DNA from: Variovorax sp. 54
GTDB lineage: Bacteria > Pseudomonadota > Gammaproteobacteria > Burkholderiales > Burkholderiaceae_C
DNA: 64,000 bases
Assembly (NCBI RefSeq): GCF_002754375.1
Contig: NZ_PEFF01000001.1
Coordinates: forward strand, 3,613,501 to 3,677,500
Direction of reading: 5' to 3'
The translations under genes and the position numbers were made by a program. How positions within the stretch are numbered: position 1 is the first letter of the stretch; each line of letters opens with the position of its first letter. Positions 54,076-64,000 of this stretch are shown one piece after another. The notes under the pieces are model-generated. The model was not told the origin of the DNA and searched no databases. It worked only from the letters and a program-made list of their open reading frames with translations.

Positions 54076-55755
54076 ATGACCGAACGCCCCTGGCTCAGCA
54101 GCTACCCGCAAGGCGTGCCCGCCGACATCGACGCGTCGCACTACCCGTCGCTGGTGGCGCTCATGGAGGAGAGCTTCACCAAGTACGCCGACCGCACGGC
54201 CTACAGCTTCATGGGCAAGGACGTCAGCTACGGCGAGACCGACAAGCTCAGCAAGGCCTTCGCGACCTACCTGCAGGGCCTGGGCCTCGTGAAGGGCGAC
54301 CGCGTCGCCGCGATGATGCCCAACTGCCCGCAGTACCCGATCGCAGTGGCCGCCATCCTGCGCGCAGGCCTCATTCTGGTGAACGTGAACCCGCTGTACA
54401 CGCCGCGCGAACTCGAGCATCAGCTCAAGGACTCGGGCGCCAAGGCGATCATCATCATGGAGAACTTCGGCACCACGCTGCAGCAATGCATCGCGGCCAC
54501 GCCGATCAAGCACATCGTGCTGGCCTCCATGGGCGACCGGCTCGGCTTCCTGAAGGGCGCGCTGGTCAACTACGTGGTGCGCAACGTCAAGAAGCTGGTG
54601 CCCCACTTCAGCCTGCCGGGCGCCGTGCGCTTCAACGACGCGCTCGACAAGGGCGCGAGCGGCAAGCTCAAGCCCGTGGCCGCCGGCCCCGACGACGTGG
54701 CCGTGCTGCAGTACACCGGCGGCACCACGGGCGTGTCGAAGGGCGCGGTGCTGCTGCATCGCAACGTGATCGCCAACGTGCTGCAGTCCGAGGCCTGGAA
54801 CCAGCCGGCCATGGCCAAGGTGCCGGCCAACGAGCAGCCCACCAGCGTGTGCGCGCTGCCGCTGTATCACATCTTCGCGTTCACGGTCGGCATGATGCTG
54901 AACATGCGCACGGGCGGCAAGCTGATCCTGATCCCGAACCCGCGCGACATTCCCGGCGTGCTGAAGGAACTGTCGAAGCACACCATCCACAGCTTCCCGG
55001 CCGTCAACACGCTGTTCAACGGGCTGGCGAACCATCCCGACTTCAACACCGTCAACTGGAAGAATCTGAAGATCTCGGTCGGCGGCGGCATGGCGGTGCA
55101 GGCCGCGGTGGCCAAGCTCTGGCTCGAGAAAACCGGCTGCCCCATTTGCGAAGGCTACGGCCTTTCGGAAACCTCGCCCTCGACCACCTGCAACCCGACC
55201 AACAGCACGGCCTACACCGGCACCATCGGCCTGCCGCTGCCGAGCACCTGGCTCAAGCTGCTCGACGACGACGGCAACGAAGTGCCGACCGGCGAGCGCG
55301 GCGAGATCGCCATCAAGGGCCCGCAGGTCATGGCCGGCTACTGGCAGCGCCCCGACGAGACCGCCAAGGTCATGACGCCCGACGGCTACTTCAAGAGCGG
55401 CGACATCGGCGTGGTCGACGAGCGCGGCTACTTCAAGGTGGTCGACCGCAAGAAGGACATGATTCTGGTGTCGGGCTTCAACGTGTACCCGAACGAAATC
55501 GAGGACGTGGTGTCGATGCTGCCCGGCGTGCTCGAATGTGCAGCCGTTGGCGTGCCCGACGACAAGACCGGCGAGGCCGTGAAGCTCGTCATCGTCAAGA
55601 AGGACCCGGCACTCACCGAAGCGCAGGTGCGCGAGTACTGCCGCGCCAACCTCACGGGCTACAAGCAGCCGCGCGTGATCGAGTTCCGCACCGACATGCC
55701 CAAGACCCCGGTGGGCAAGATCCTGCGGCGCGAACTGCGGGATAGCAAGAAGTAG
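54076..55755 (+). CDS. fadD: Long-chain-fatty-acid-CoA ligase
   Basis: A 559-residue FadD-type acyl-CoA synthetase: YTGGTTGVSKGAVLLHRN P-loop, GYGLSETSPSTTCNP, YFKSGDIGVVDERGYFKVVDRKKDMILVSGFNVYPNEIE, and LPGVLECAAVGVPDDKTGEAVK. The last part has the catalytic Lys in MPKTPVGKILRRELR. It activates fatty acids for beta-oxidation, at the membrane. The ATG at 54076 follows GAGGAGACACATCC. The dpp-type genes begin 54 bp later. Confidence 0.92.
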   Translation: MTERPWLSSYPQGVPADIDASHYPSLVALMEESFTKYADRTAYSFMGKDVSYGETDKLSKAFATYLQGLGLVKGDRVAAMMPNCPQYPIAVAAILRAGLILVNVNPLYTPRELEHQLKDSGAKAIIIMENFGTTLQQCIAATPIKHIVLASMGDRLGFLKGALVNYVVRNVKKLVPHFSLPGAVRFNDALDKGASGKLKPVAAGPDDVAVLQYTGGTTGVSKGAVLLHRNVIANVLQSEAWNQPAMAKVPANEQPTSVCALPLYHIFAFTVGMMLNMRTGGKLILIPNPRDIPGVLKELSKHTIHSFPAVNTLFNGLANHPDFNTVNWKNLKISVGGGMAVQAAVAKLWLEKTGCPICEGYGLSETSPSTTCNPTNSTAYTGTIGLPLPSTWLKLLDDDGNEVPTGERGEIAIKGPQVMAGYWQRPDETAKVMTPDGYFKSGDIGVVDERGYFKVVDRKKDMILVSGFNVYPNEIEDVVSMLPGVLECAAVGVPDDKTGEAVKLVIVKKDPALTEAQVREYCRANLTGYKQPRVIEFRTDMPKTPVGKILRRELRDSKK

Positions 55756-55809
55756 TAAGGGTTCCGCCCGGGTGGGGCCGGGGCATCGATCTTGCATATT
55801 CGCGGATCG

Positions 55810-56814
55810 ATGCTCAGATTCATTTCAGTCCGCCTAGGCTTGCTCGTGCCGACCTTCCTCGGCATGACGCTGCTGGCCTTCTTTCTCATCCGGCTGGTGC
55901 CGGGTGACCCCATCGAGACGATGGCCGGCGAGCGCGGGATCGACCCCGCGCGGCACGCCGAGCTGCGCACCGCCATGGGCCTGGACAAGCCCTTGCTCGT
56001 GCAATACGGCATCTACATCGGCCGCGTGCTGCAGGGCGACCTGGGCAAGTCGCTCATCACGCAGGACACGGTGATGAGCGAGTTCCTCGCGCTCTTTCCG
56101 GCCACCGTCGAGCTCGGCGTGTGTGCGATTCTTTTCGCGCTGCTGCTCGGGTTGCCGGCCGGCATCCTCGCGGCGGTGCGGCGCAACTCCATCTTCGACC
56201 ACGGCGTGATGGCGACATCGCTCACCGGCTACTCGATGCCGATCTTCTGGTGGGGCCTGCTGCTCATCCTGTTCTTCTCGGTGCAGCTGGGCTGGACGCC
56301 GGTGTCGGGCCGCATCTCGGTGCAGTACTTCATCGAGCCGCAGACCGGCTTCCTGCTGATCGACGCGCTGCGCGCCGGCGAGACCGAGGCCTTCTGGTCG
56401 GCGCTGCACCACCTCATTCTTCCGGCCATCGTGCTGGGCACCGTGCCGCTGGCCGTCATCGCGCGCATGACGCGCTCGGCCATGCTCGAGGTGCTGGGCG
56501 AGGATTACATCCGCACCGCGCGCGCCAAGGGCCTGTCGCGCTTTCGCGTGGTGGGCCTGCATGCGCTGCGCAACGCGCTGATCCCGGTCGTGACCGTGAT
56601 CGGGCTGCAGGTCGGCGTGCTTTTCACCGGCGCGATCCTGACCGAGACCATCTTCTCCTGGCCCGGTGTCGGCAAGTGGCTCATCGAGGCCATCGGCCGG
56701 CGCGACTACCCCGTGTTGCAGGGCGGCATGCTGCTGCTCGGCGGCATCGTGATGCTGGTCAATCTGCTGGTCGACGTGATGTACGGCGTCATCAACCCGC
56801 GCATCCGGCGCTGA
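55810..56814 (+). CDS. dppB: Dipeptide-type ABC transporter permease DppB
   Basis: A 334-residue inner-membrane permease: MLRFISVRLGLLVPTFLGMTLLAFFLIRLVPGDP (typical of DppB/OppB N-termini), LGVCAILFALLLGLPAGILAAV, and the EAA loop EDYIRTARAKGLSRFRVVGLHALRNALIPVVTV at about 235-267. An in-frame TTG at 55792 would add six residues. It is the first gene of the transporter set and lies 3 bp before dppC. The substrate may be a peptide or another oligomeric compound. Confidence 0.9.
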   Translation: MLRFISVRLGLLVPTFLGMTLLAFFLIRLVPGDPIETMAGERGIDPARHAELRTAMGLDKPLLVQYGIYIGRVLQGDLGKSLITQDTVMSEFLALFPATVELGVCAILFALLLGLPAGILAAVRRNSIFDHGVMATSLTGYSMPIFWWGLLLILFFSVQLGWTPVSGRISVQYFIEPQTGFLLIDALRAGETEAFWSALHHLILPAIVLGTVPLAVIARMTRSAMLEVLGEDYIRTARAKGLSRFRVVGLHALRNALIPVVTVIGLQVGVLFTGAILTETIFSWPGVGKWLIEAIGRRDYPVLQGGMLLLGGIVMLVNLLVDVMYGVINPRIRR

Positions 56815-56817
56815 CGC

Positions 56818-57720
56818 ATGGCGACGACACACACCGTTTCCACGGGCGCGAGTCCCGCACCTCCCGGCCCCTGGCGCGAGTTCTGGACCGCCTTCTCGGC
56901 CAACCGCGGCGCCGTCTTCGGCCTCGTCACCATCGTGGTGCTGCTGCTCGTCGCGTTGTTCGCGCCGTGGATCGCACCGCATGCGCCGAACGAAACCAAC
57001 AGCGCCGCCTTCCTGAAGCCGCCGGCCTGGCAGGCGGGCGGTTCTTGGAGCTACCTGCTCGGCACCGATGCCATCGGGCGCGACATCCTGTCGCGGCTCA
57101 TGCACGGCGCGCGGCTGTCGCTGTCGATCGGTGTTGCGGTGGTGGCGCTGTCGGTGGTGGTGGGCGTGGCGCTCGGGCTGGTCGCCGGCTTTTTCCGCGG
57201 CGTGCTCGAGATCGCGATCATGCGGCTGATGGACATCGTGCTCACGCTGCCGAGCCTGCTGCTCGCCATCGTGATCGTGGCCATCCTCGGGCCGGGGCTG
57301 GTCAACGCGATGCTTGCGGTGGCCATCGTGGTGCTGCCGCACTACGTGCGCATCACGCGCGCCGCCGTCATTGCCGAGGTGTCGCGCGACTACGTGACGG
57401 CCGCGCGCGTGAGCGGCGCCGGCACGCTGCGGCTGATGTTCCGCGAGGTGCTGCCCAACTGCGCCGCGCCACTGATCGTGCAGGCGTCGCTCGGCATCTC
57501 GACCGCCATCCTCGATGCGGCGGCGCTCGGCTTCCTCGGCCTCGGCGCGCAGCCGCCGTCGCCCGAGTGGGGAACGATGCTGGCCGATGCGCGCGAGTTC
57601 GTGCTGCGTGCGTGGTGGGTCGTCACCTTCCCGGGCCTCGCGATCCTTGCGGCGGTGCTGGCTTTCAATCTGCTGGGCGACGGGCTGCGCGATGCGCTCG
57701 ACCCGAAGCTGAAACGATGA
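56818..57720 (+). CDS. dppC: Dipeptide-type ABC transporter permease DppC
   Basis: A 300-residue permease: [31 protein letters not shown]-terminal helix, [27 protein letters not shown] and the EAA loop [34 protein letters not shown]. It forms the channel with DppB. A 118-bp gap with dispersed repeat copy B separates it from dppD. Confidence 0.92.
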   Translation: MATTHTVSTGASPAPPGPWREFWTAFSANRGAVFGLVTIVVLLLVALFAPWIAPHAPNETNSAAFLKPPAWQAGGSWSYLLGTDAIGRDILSRLMHGARLSLSIGVAVVALSVVVGVALGLVAGFFRGVLEIAIMRLMDIVLTLPSLLLAIVIVAILGPGLVNAMLAVAIVVLPHYVRITRAAVIAEVSRDYVTAARVSGAGTLRLMFREVLPNCAAPLIVQASLGISTAILDAAALGFLGLGAQPPSPEWGTMLADAREFVLRAWWVVTFPGLAILAAVLAFNLLGDGLRDALDPKLKR

Positions 57721-57744
57721 CAGCCCTCCACGATCTGATTCCAG

Positions 57745-57836
57745 GGGTACCGCGGAACCGGCTTTGCCGGGCCGCTGGTGCCGCCCCCTGCAAGGGGGTT
57801 GGCGAAGCGACACGAAGTGCGCGAAGACTGGGGGTG
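57745..57836 (+). repeat. Dispersed structured repeat, copy B (dppC-dppD gap)
   Basis: GGTACC (57746-57751) pairs with GGTGCC, GCGG with CCGC and CCGGC with GCCGG, then CCCCCT/AGGGGG and a GCGACACGAAGTGCGC hairpin and CTGGGGG. Same family as copies A and C, but here the outer stem is GGTACC/GGTGCC instead of AACACC/GGTGTT, a two-sided change. The orientation is opposite to gene direction. The GGGGG edge serves as the likely ribosome site for dppD, whose GTG begins 3 bp after it. Confidence 0.88.
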
Positions 57837-57838
57837 AG

Positions 57839-58860
<1,022 letters not shown>

Positions 58861-58864
<4 letters not shown>

Positions 58865-59880
58865 GCGACGCACCGCCGGAGATCGTGGTCGAGGCGCGCA
58901 ACCTGCAGCGCACCTACGCCGTGCGACGCGGACTGTTCCGCGCGCCGGCGCAGCTGCGCGCCGTGGGCGACATCTCGTTCCGCCTCGAACGCGGGCGCAC
59001 GCTGGCGGTGGTGGGTGAATCGGGCTGCGGCAAGTCGACGCTCGCGCGCATGGTCGCGCTGATCGAGAAGCCGACCGCCGGGCAACTGACGCTCATCGGC
59101 GCCGATGCCGTGAGCCCGCCGCATGAACGCAAACGCGAGCTGCGCCAGGCCGTGCAGTTGGTGTTCCAGAACCCGTATGGCTCACTCAACCCGCGCAAGA
59201 AGATTTCGGCAGTGCTCGAAGACCCGCTGGCCATCAACACCACGTTGAGCAAGGCGGAGCGCGCCGACAAGGCGCGCGAGATGCTCGCGCGCGTCGGCCT
59301 GCGCCCCGAGTACGCCAACCGCTACCCGCACATGTTCTCGGGCGGCCAGCGCCAGCGCATTGCCATCGCGCGTGCGCTCATGCTGTCGCCGCGCCTCTTG
59401 GTGGCCGACGAGCCGGTGTCGGCGCTCGACGTGTCGATCCAGGCACAGGTGCTGAACCTGCTGGCCGACCTGCAGGCCGAGCTGGGGCTGGCCTACCTCT
59501 TCATCTCGCACGACCTGGGTGTGGTGCGCCACATCGCGCACGACGTGCTCGTGATGTACCTGGGCCACGCGGTGGAGCAGGGGCCCAAGTCGCGCATCTT
59601 TGCGCGCCCGCTGCACCCGTACACGCAGGCGCTGCTGGCCTCGACGCCGGGCCTGAGCAGCCAGCGCATCGTGCTCAAGGGCGAGCTGCCGTCGCCGCTG
59701 AACCCGCCCACGGGTTGCGTCTTCAGCACGCGCTGCCCGCATGTGCAGCCGCGCTGCCGCGAGGAGCGACCTGCGCTGCGTGCGCTCGACGAGCGGCTGG
59801 TGGCCTGCCACTTCGCCGAGCAGTTTCTCGAAGGTGTGCCTGCCGTGCGCGCCGATGGTCCCGTGCTCGCTGCTTCCTGA
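58861..59880 (+). CDS. dppF: Dipeptide-type ABC transporter ATPase DppF
   Basis: A 339-residue ATPase: GESGCGKST Walker [55 protein letters not shown], and the Cys tail [22 protein letters not shown]. It starts at the dppD stop (ATGA). It pairs with DppD. dppA follows 44 bp later. Confidence 0.92.
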
Positions 59881-59924
59881 AGAGTGAAGTGGCGATTTTT
59901 TCAACCCTGTCTCGAGGAGTCCCC

Positions 59925-61556
59925 ATGAAGACCCAGCCCTCCGTTTCGCGCCGCTCACAAAAGCTGGCGCTTCTGGCACCGGCAGCGCTCACGGCCCTTA
60001 CCCTGGCCTGCGGCGCCGTGTCAGCCAAGACGTTGGTGTACTGCTCCGAAGGAAGCCCGGAAAATTTCTATCCGGGCATGAACACCACCGGCACGTCGTT
60101 CGACGTGACCACGCAGGTCTACAACACCATCGTCGAGTTCGAGCGCGGCGGCACCAAGGTCATGCCGGGCCTCGCTGAAAAATGGGACATCTCGGCCGAC
60201 GGCACCGTGTACACCTTCCACCTGCGCAAGGGCGTGAAGTGGCACACCACGAGCAAGAGCTTCAAGCCCACGCGCGACTTCAACGCCGACGACTTCATCT
60301 TCATGCTCGAGCGCCAGTGGAAGGAGAGCGACCCCTTCTTCAGGGTCACGAGCCAGAACCACTCGTACTTCAACGACATGGGCATGCCCAAGCTCTTGAA
60401 GTCGGTGGACCGCATCGACGACCACACGGTGAAGATCACGCTCAACCAGGCCGAGGCGCCGTTCCTGGCCAACCTGGCGATGCAGTACGCGGGCATCCAG
60501 TCGAAGGAATACGCCATCGCGATGCTGAAGGCCGGCACGCCCGAGAAGGTCGACCAGGACCCGGTCGGCACCGGGCCGTTCTACCTCGTGCAGTACCAGA
60601 AGGACGCGATCATCCGCTTCAAGGCCTTCCCGCAGTACTGGGGCGGCAAGGCCAAGATCGACGACCTCGTGTTCGCGATCACGCCCGATGCCTCGGTGCG
60701 CTGGGCCAAGCTGCAGAAGGGCGAATGCCACGTCATGCCGTACCCGAATCCGGCCGACCTCGATGCGATCCGCAAGGACCCGAACGTGCAGGTGCTGGAG
60801 CAGCCCGGCCTGAACGTCGGCTACCTCTCGTACAACACGACGAAGAAGCCCTTCGACGACGTGCGCGTGCGCAAGGCCATCAACATGGCGATCAACAAGA
60901 AGGCCATCATCGACGGCGTGTACCTCACGACCGGCGTGGCTGCGAAGAACCCGATTCCGCCGACGCTGTGGTCCTACAACGATGCGGTGAAGGACGACCC
61001 GTACGACCCTGAAGCCGCGAAGAAGCTGCTGGCGCAGGCCGGTTTCCCCGACGGCTTCAGCACCGACCTGTGGGCCATGCCGGTGCAGCGTCCGTACAAC
61101 CCGAACGCCAAACGCATCGCCGAGCTGATGCAGGCCGACCTCGCCAAGATCAACGTGAAGGCCGAGATCAAGAGCTTCGAGTGGGGCGAGTACCGCAAGC
61201 GCCTGCAGGCCGGTGAACATCAGATGGGCATGCTGGGCTGGACCGGCGACAACGGCGACCCGGACAACTTCCTGTACACGCTGCTGGGCTGCGCCTCGGC
61301 CAAGTCGGCCAGCGGCAGCAACATCTCGAAGTTCTGCTACCAGCCGTATGAAGACCTCGTGGTGAAGGCCAAGAGTGCGACCAAGCAGTCGGAGCGCGAT
61401 GCGCTCTACAAGAAGGCGCAGGTCATCTTCAAGGAGCAGGCGCCGTGGTTCACCATTGCGCATGCGGTGCAGTTGAAGCCGGTGCGCAAGGAAGTGATCG
61501 ACTTCAAGCTCAGCCCCTTCGGTCGCCACACGTTTTACGGCGTGGACATCAAATAA
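59925..61556 (+). CDS. dppA: Dipeptide-type periplasmic binding protein DppA
   Basis: A 543-residue SBP_bac_5 receptor. The signal peptide ends AVSA|KTLVYCSEGSPENFYPGMNTTGTSFD, as in DppA. Other segments: FHLRKGVKWHTT, RYNT-like VYNTIVEFERGGTKVMPGLAEKWD and GWTGDNGDPDNFLYTLLGC. The ATG at 59925 follows CGAGGAGTCCCC. In E. coli dppA is first; here it is last in the operon. Its stop is followed at once by repeat copy C. Confidence 0.92.
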   Translation: MKTQPSVSRRSQKLALLAPAALTALTLACGAVSAKTLVYCSEGSPENFYPGMNTTGTSFDVTTQVYNTIVEFERGGTKVMPGLAEKWDISADGTVYTFHLRKGVKWHTTSKSFKPTRDFNADDFIFMLERQWKESDPFFRVTSQNHSYFNDMGMPKLLKSVDRIDDHTVKITLNQAEAPFLANLAMQYAGIQSKEYAIAMLKAGTPEKVDQDPVGTGPFYLVQYQKDAIIRFKAFPQYWGGKAKIDDLVFAITPDASVRWAKLQKGECHVMPYPNPADLDAIRKDPNVQVLEQPGLNVGYLSYNTTKKPFDDVRVRKAINMAINKKAIIDGVYLTTGVAAKNPIPPTLWSYNDAVKDDPYDPEAAKKLLAQAGFPDGFSTDLWAMPVQRPYNPNAKRIAELMQADLAKINVKAEIKSFEWGEYRKRLQAGEHQMGMLGWTGDNGDPDNFLYTLLGCASAKSASGSNISKFCYQPYEDLVVKAKSATKQSERDALYKKAQVIFKEQAPWFTIAHAVQLKPVRKEVIDFKLSPFGRHTFYGVDIK

Positions 61557-61654
61557 ATAAGCAAACCCCCAGGCTTCGCGCACTTCGTGTCGCTACGCCA
61601 ACCCCCTTGCAGGGGGCAACACCTGCGGCCCGGCAAAGCCGGTTCCGCGGTGTT
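61551..61654 (+). repeat. Dispersed structured repeat, copy C (after dppA)
   Basis: It starts AAATAAATAAGC at the dppA stop codon, as copy A does at livK (AAATAAATAGGC). It then has CCCCCAGGCTTCGCGCACTTCGTGTCGC, CCCCCTTGCAGGGGG, and the long stem AACACCTGCGGC...GCCGGTTCCGCGGTGTT around AAA. The orientation matches gene direction. It fills most of the gap to the nucleosidase gene and may work as an RNA stabilising or terminating structure. Confidence 0.9.
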
Positions 61655-61677
61655 TCTGGAACAGAGAAAGTCTTGTT

Positions 61678-62460
61678 TTGAGTTCTGTGTTGTCCAAGCC
61701 CATCGCCATCGTGGCGGCCATGCACGAGGAGCTCAGTGCGCTCCTCGCGCGCATGCCCGACGAGCAGCGCGTGCGCGTGGCCGGCCGCGACTTCTGGGTG
61801 GGCCACCTGCAAGGCCAGCCCGTGGTCGCGGTGCTGTCGCGCATCGGCAAGGTCGCGGCGGCGGTCACGGCCACGGTGCTGCTCGAACGCTTCGGCGTGC
61901 GGGCGATCGTGTTCACGGGCGTGGCCGGCGGACTGGCACCGGGCGTGAACGTCGGCGACGTGGTCGTGGCGACCGAGCTGCTGCAGCACGACATGGACGC
62001 CTCGCCGATCTTTCCGAAGTACGAGGTGCCGCTGATGGGGCGCTCACGCTTCGCGTCCGATGCGGCCATCGGCGATGCACTGGCGGCGGTGGCTGAAGCT
62101 GCGCTGCGCGATCCGGTGCGCCTGGTGGGGCAGAAGGCCGTCGATGAATTCCATCTGCATTCACCGAAGGTCCATCGCGGCCTGCTGATCAGCGGTGACC
62201 GCTTCGTATCGACCACCGCGGAGAGTGGGGCCCTGCAGCGCTCGTTGCCCGATGCGCTCGCGGTCGAGATGGAAGGCGCGGCGATGGCGCAGGCCTGCCA
62301 CGACTACGGCGTGCCCTTCGCGGCGCTGCGGACCATTTCGGACCGCGCCGACGATGCCGCGCACGGTGACTTCACGCGCTTCGTGGCTGAAGTGGCGAGC
62401 CGCTACAGCCTCGCGCTTGTCGACGCGTGGCTTGCTTCCTTGCCGCGCGACGTGGCCTGA
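61678..62460 (+). CDS. 5'-Methylthioadenosine/S-adenosylhomocysteine nucleosidase
   Basis: A 260-residue PNP-fold nucleosidase: IAIVAAMHEELSALLARM (catalytic Glu17/Glu18), VFTGVAGGLAPGVNVGDVVVA, VEMEGAAMAQACHDYGVPFAALRTISDRAD (ribose-binding MEG and catalytic Asp). It cleaves MTA and SAH in the SAM cycle. The start is uncertain: TTG at 61678 has AGAGAAAG 7 bp upstream; GTG at 61687 and TTG at 61690 are also in frame. Confidence 0.87.
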   Translation: MSSVLSKPIAIVAAMHEELSALLARMPDEQRVRVAGRDFWVGHLQGQPVVAVLSRIGKVAAAVTATVLLERFGVRAIVFTGVAGGLAPGVNVGDVVVATELLQHDMDASPIFPKYEVPLMGRSRFASDAAIGDALAAVAEAALRDPVRLVGQKAVDEFHLHSPKVHRGLLISGDRFVSTTAESGALQRSLPDALAVEMEGAAMAQACHDYGVPFAALRTISDRADDAAHGDFTRFVAEVASRYSLALVDAWLASLPRDVA

Positions 62461-62465
62461 AGCAC

Positions 62466-63218
62466 CTACGGCGCGAGCCGGCGCAGCGACGGCAGGTCGC
62501 GCAACAGTGGCGGGATCGACAGCGCCAGCAGCAGCGCGGCCAGCGGCACGACGCAGATGAATCCCACGTGCTTGAAGCCCAGCGCGCCGACCGCGCCGCC
62601 GAGCACGAACATGCCGACCAGCCCGCCGCAGCGACGCAGCCTGCTGCGGTCGTGGCGCACCGGCAGCGGTGTGGACGGCGCGCGCCGGTTCCAGTAGAGC
62701 ATCTTGCCCAGCTCGATCCCCACGTCGGTGATGTTGCCGGTCATGTGGGTGGTGCGCGTGCTGCCGCCCGAGGTCTTCGACGCCACGGCGTTCTGCAGCC
62801 CCATGATGAACGACAGCAGCAGCACCGTGAGTGGCACCGCGAACGGCGTGGCCCAGGTCAGCGTGATGGCGCCGGCGAGCCCGAACGGGAACATCAGCGC
62901 GGCCTCCAGCAGCAGCGGCAGCGCATACACGCCATGCAGCCGATGTTGTCGCGCCCAGTTCACCAGCACCGCGCAGACCGCCGCGCCGCTCACGAACGCG
63001 AGGATCGCGCCCACCGCGTTCAACAGCAGCGTGAGGTTGCCCAGCACCATGCCGTCCGCCAGCTGCGAGGCGAAGCCGGTCATGTGCGAGGTGTACATGT
63101 GCAGCACGAGGAACCCGCCCGCATTGACGGCGCCGGCATTGAAGGCCAGCAGCAGGCCGAGCGCGGTGTTCGTCGACGGCGCGCGGTGGCGGTTGGTGAG
63201 GAAACGAAGTCTGCGCAC
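62466..63218 (-). CDS. DUF1275 (YoaK) family membrane protein
   Basis: A 250-residue protein with six to seven helices: LGLLLAFNAGAVNAGGFLVLHMYTSHMTGFASQLADGMVLG (DUF1275 signature with the TSHMTG motif), GLQNAVASKTSGGSTRTTHMTGNITDVGIELGK. Start GTG at 63218 after GGAGGG. Function of this family is not established. It converges with the nucleosidase gene (5 bp). Confidence 0.85.
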   Translation of the reverse strand: MRRLRFLTNRHRAPSTNTALGLLLAFNAGAVNAGGFLVLHMYTSHMTGFASQLADGMVLGNLTLLLNAVGAILAFVSGAAVCAVLVNWARQHRLHGVYALPLLLEAALMFPFGLAGAITLTWATPFAVPLTVLLLSFIMGLQNAVASKTSGGSTRTTHMTGNITDVGIELGKMLYWNRRAPSTPLPVRHDRSRLRRCGGLVGMFVLGGAVGALGFKHVGFICVVPLAALLLALSIPPLLRDLPSLRRLAP

Positions 63219-63274
63219 GGGGCCCTCCAGGTCAACTGCCTGTCGACAGTCACTCTAGCACCCAGTGTGAAGAA

Positions 63275-64000
63275 CTACTTGAGCCAGCCGCGCCGGCGGA
63301 AGTACCACATCGGCACCAGTGCGCTGGCTGCCATCAGCGCGATGGCGTAGGGGTAGCCCATGGCCCAGTCGAGTTCGGGCATGAACTTGAAGTTCATGCC
63401 GTAGATGCTCGCGATCAACGTGGGCGGCAGCAGCGCGACGCTGGCCACCGAGAAGATCTTGATGGTCTTGTTCTGGTTGATGTTGATGAAACCGACGGTC
63501 GCATCCATCAGGAAGTTGATCTTGTCGAACAGGAAGGCCGTGTGGTTGTCCAGCGATTCGATGTCGCGCAGGATCTGCCGCGCTTCTTCGAACTGCTCGG
63601 CGTTGAGCATCTTGCTGCGCATCATGAAGCTCACGGCGCGGCGTGTGTCCATCACGTTGCGGCGGATGCGGCCGTTCAAGTCTTCCTGCCGTGCGATGAG
63701 GCCGAGCACCTCGCCGGCCAGCTCGTCGGTGACGTTGCCCGACAGCACTTTCTTGCCGGCCACTTCGAGCTCGTCGTAGATGTTCTCCAACGTGTCGGCC
63801 GAGTATTCGGCGTCGGCGTCGAAGAGCTTGAGCATCACTTCCTTGGCGTCTTCGATCAGCCCCGGTGCGCGGCGTGCGCGCATGCGCAGCAGGCGGAACA
63901 CGGGCACGTCTTCGTCGTGGATCGAGAACAGCACGCCGCGGCTGCGCAGGTCGGTGTTGTGCTGGTTGAGGATGAAGGCGACGCGCACCGTGCGCGGGTC
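63275..64000 (-). CDS. corA: CorA-type magnesium transporter, 5' truncated by window edge
   Basis: The last 242 residues of a CorA protein: the long coiled helix region (DTLENIYDELEVAGKKVLSGN, RRNVMDTRRAVSFMMRSKML, DIESLDNHTAFLFDKINFLMDATVGFININQNKTIKIFSV), the GMN motif (SIYGMNFKFMPELDW) and TM2 with a basic tail RRRGWLK. The stop is TAG at 63275-63277. The start lies beyond the window. It conducts Mg2+ as a pentamer in the inner membrane. Confidence 0.92.
   Translation of the reverse strand, partial: DPRTVRVAFILNQHNTDLRSRGVLFSIHDEDVPVFRLLRMRARRAPGLIEDAKEVMLKLFDADAEYSADTLENIYDELEVAGKKVLSGNVTDELAGEVLGLIARQEDLNGRIRRNVMDTRRAVSFMMRSKMLNAEQFEEARQILRDIESLDNHTAFLFDKINFLMDATVGFININQNKTIKIFSVASVALLPPTLIASIYGMNFKFMPELDWAMGYPYAIALMAASALVPMWYFRRRGWLK

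Noticed and set aside
57764-57838. N-terminal extension of DppD from the GTG at 57764
   Set aside because: The added residues are a translation of the dispersed repeat, and homology with DppD begins at the GTG at 57839.

Overview
The window is about 64 kb of GC-rich (mostly GC-ending codons) chromosomal DNA. It looks like a betaproteobacterium of the order Burkholderiales, most likely a Variovorax-like member of the Comamonadaceae. The reasons are Bug/TctC-type periplasmic receptors, a gentisate-pathway cluster, many ABC uptake systems, the form of SSB, UvrA and MnmA, and a dispersed palindromic repeat type that I associate with this family. I see no tRNA, rRNA, CRISPR array, transposase, integrase or phage gene.

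Layout. 1-6130 (+): 3-hydroxybenzoate/gentisate catabolism (gentisate dioxygenase cut by the window edge, fumarylpyruvate hydrolase, 3-hydroxybenzoate 6-hydroxylase), followed by two Bug receptors and an FAD oxidoreductase. 6131-9798: a 158-bp palindrome, a lipoprotein, TesB thioesterase, a GST, a 266-bp inverted repeat and an SDR lacking the usual Tyr/Lys pair. 9799-11499: a SulP anion transporter behind a leader that looks like a transcription attenuator. 11521-16240 (-): a complete branched-chain amino acid-type ABC operon, livK-H-M-G-F. 16401-21518 (-): an orphan ATP-synthase c-subunit-like gene and a 1573-residue modular di-haem cytochrome c with two beta-propellers, LamG, PKD and a ricin-type lectin domain. 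21731-31513: a divergent sugar/polyol module. The leftward arm holds a ribose-type ABC importer, an aldo/keto reductase and an aldolase; the rightward arm holds an FGGY kinase, a GlpD-like dehydrogenase and a GntR regulator. A 10-bp sequence repeated in the shared control region is a candidate operator.

31516-39903: a DMT exporter, uvrA, a ClC antiporter, ssb, an orphan solute-binding protein and a small secreted repeat protein. 40202-44905 (+): four tightly packed, poorly characterised genes (DUF6891-like, VanW-glycosyltransferase fusion, SMI1/KNR4-like, zinc-ribbon membrane protein). 44950-50181: luciferase-like monooxygenase, acyl-CoA ligase, mnmA, a Nudix hydrolase and an orphan response regulator. 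50583-53976 (+): split NAD(P) transhydrogenase pntAA-pntAB-pntB with panD between the first two. 54076-61556 (+): fadD and a dipeptide-type ABC operon dppBCDF with its receptor gene last. 61678-64000: MTA/SAH nucleosidase, a DUF1275 membrane protein and a truncated CorA.

Three copies of a roughly 95-bp structured repeat lie at ABC-transporter gene boundaries (after livK, between dppC and dppD, after dppA). Paired base changes between copies preserve their stems. Gene-free stretches over 300 bp are 8703-9084 (almost filled by the 266-bp inverted repeat) and 50182-50582 (AT-rich, with a phased AATTGA array). All functions are read from sequence patterns by eye; no database search was run.
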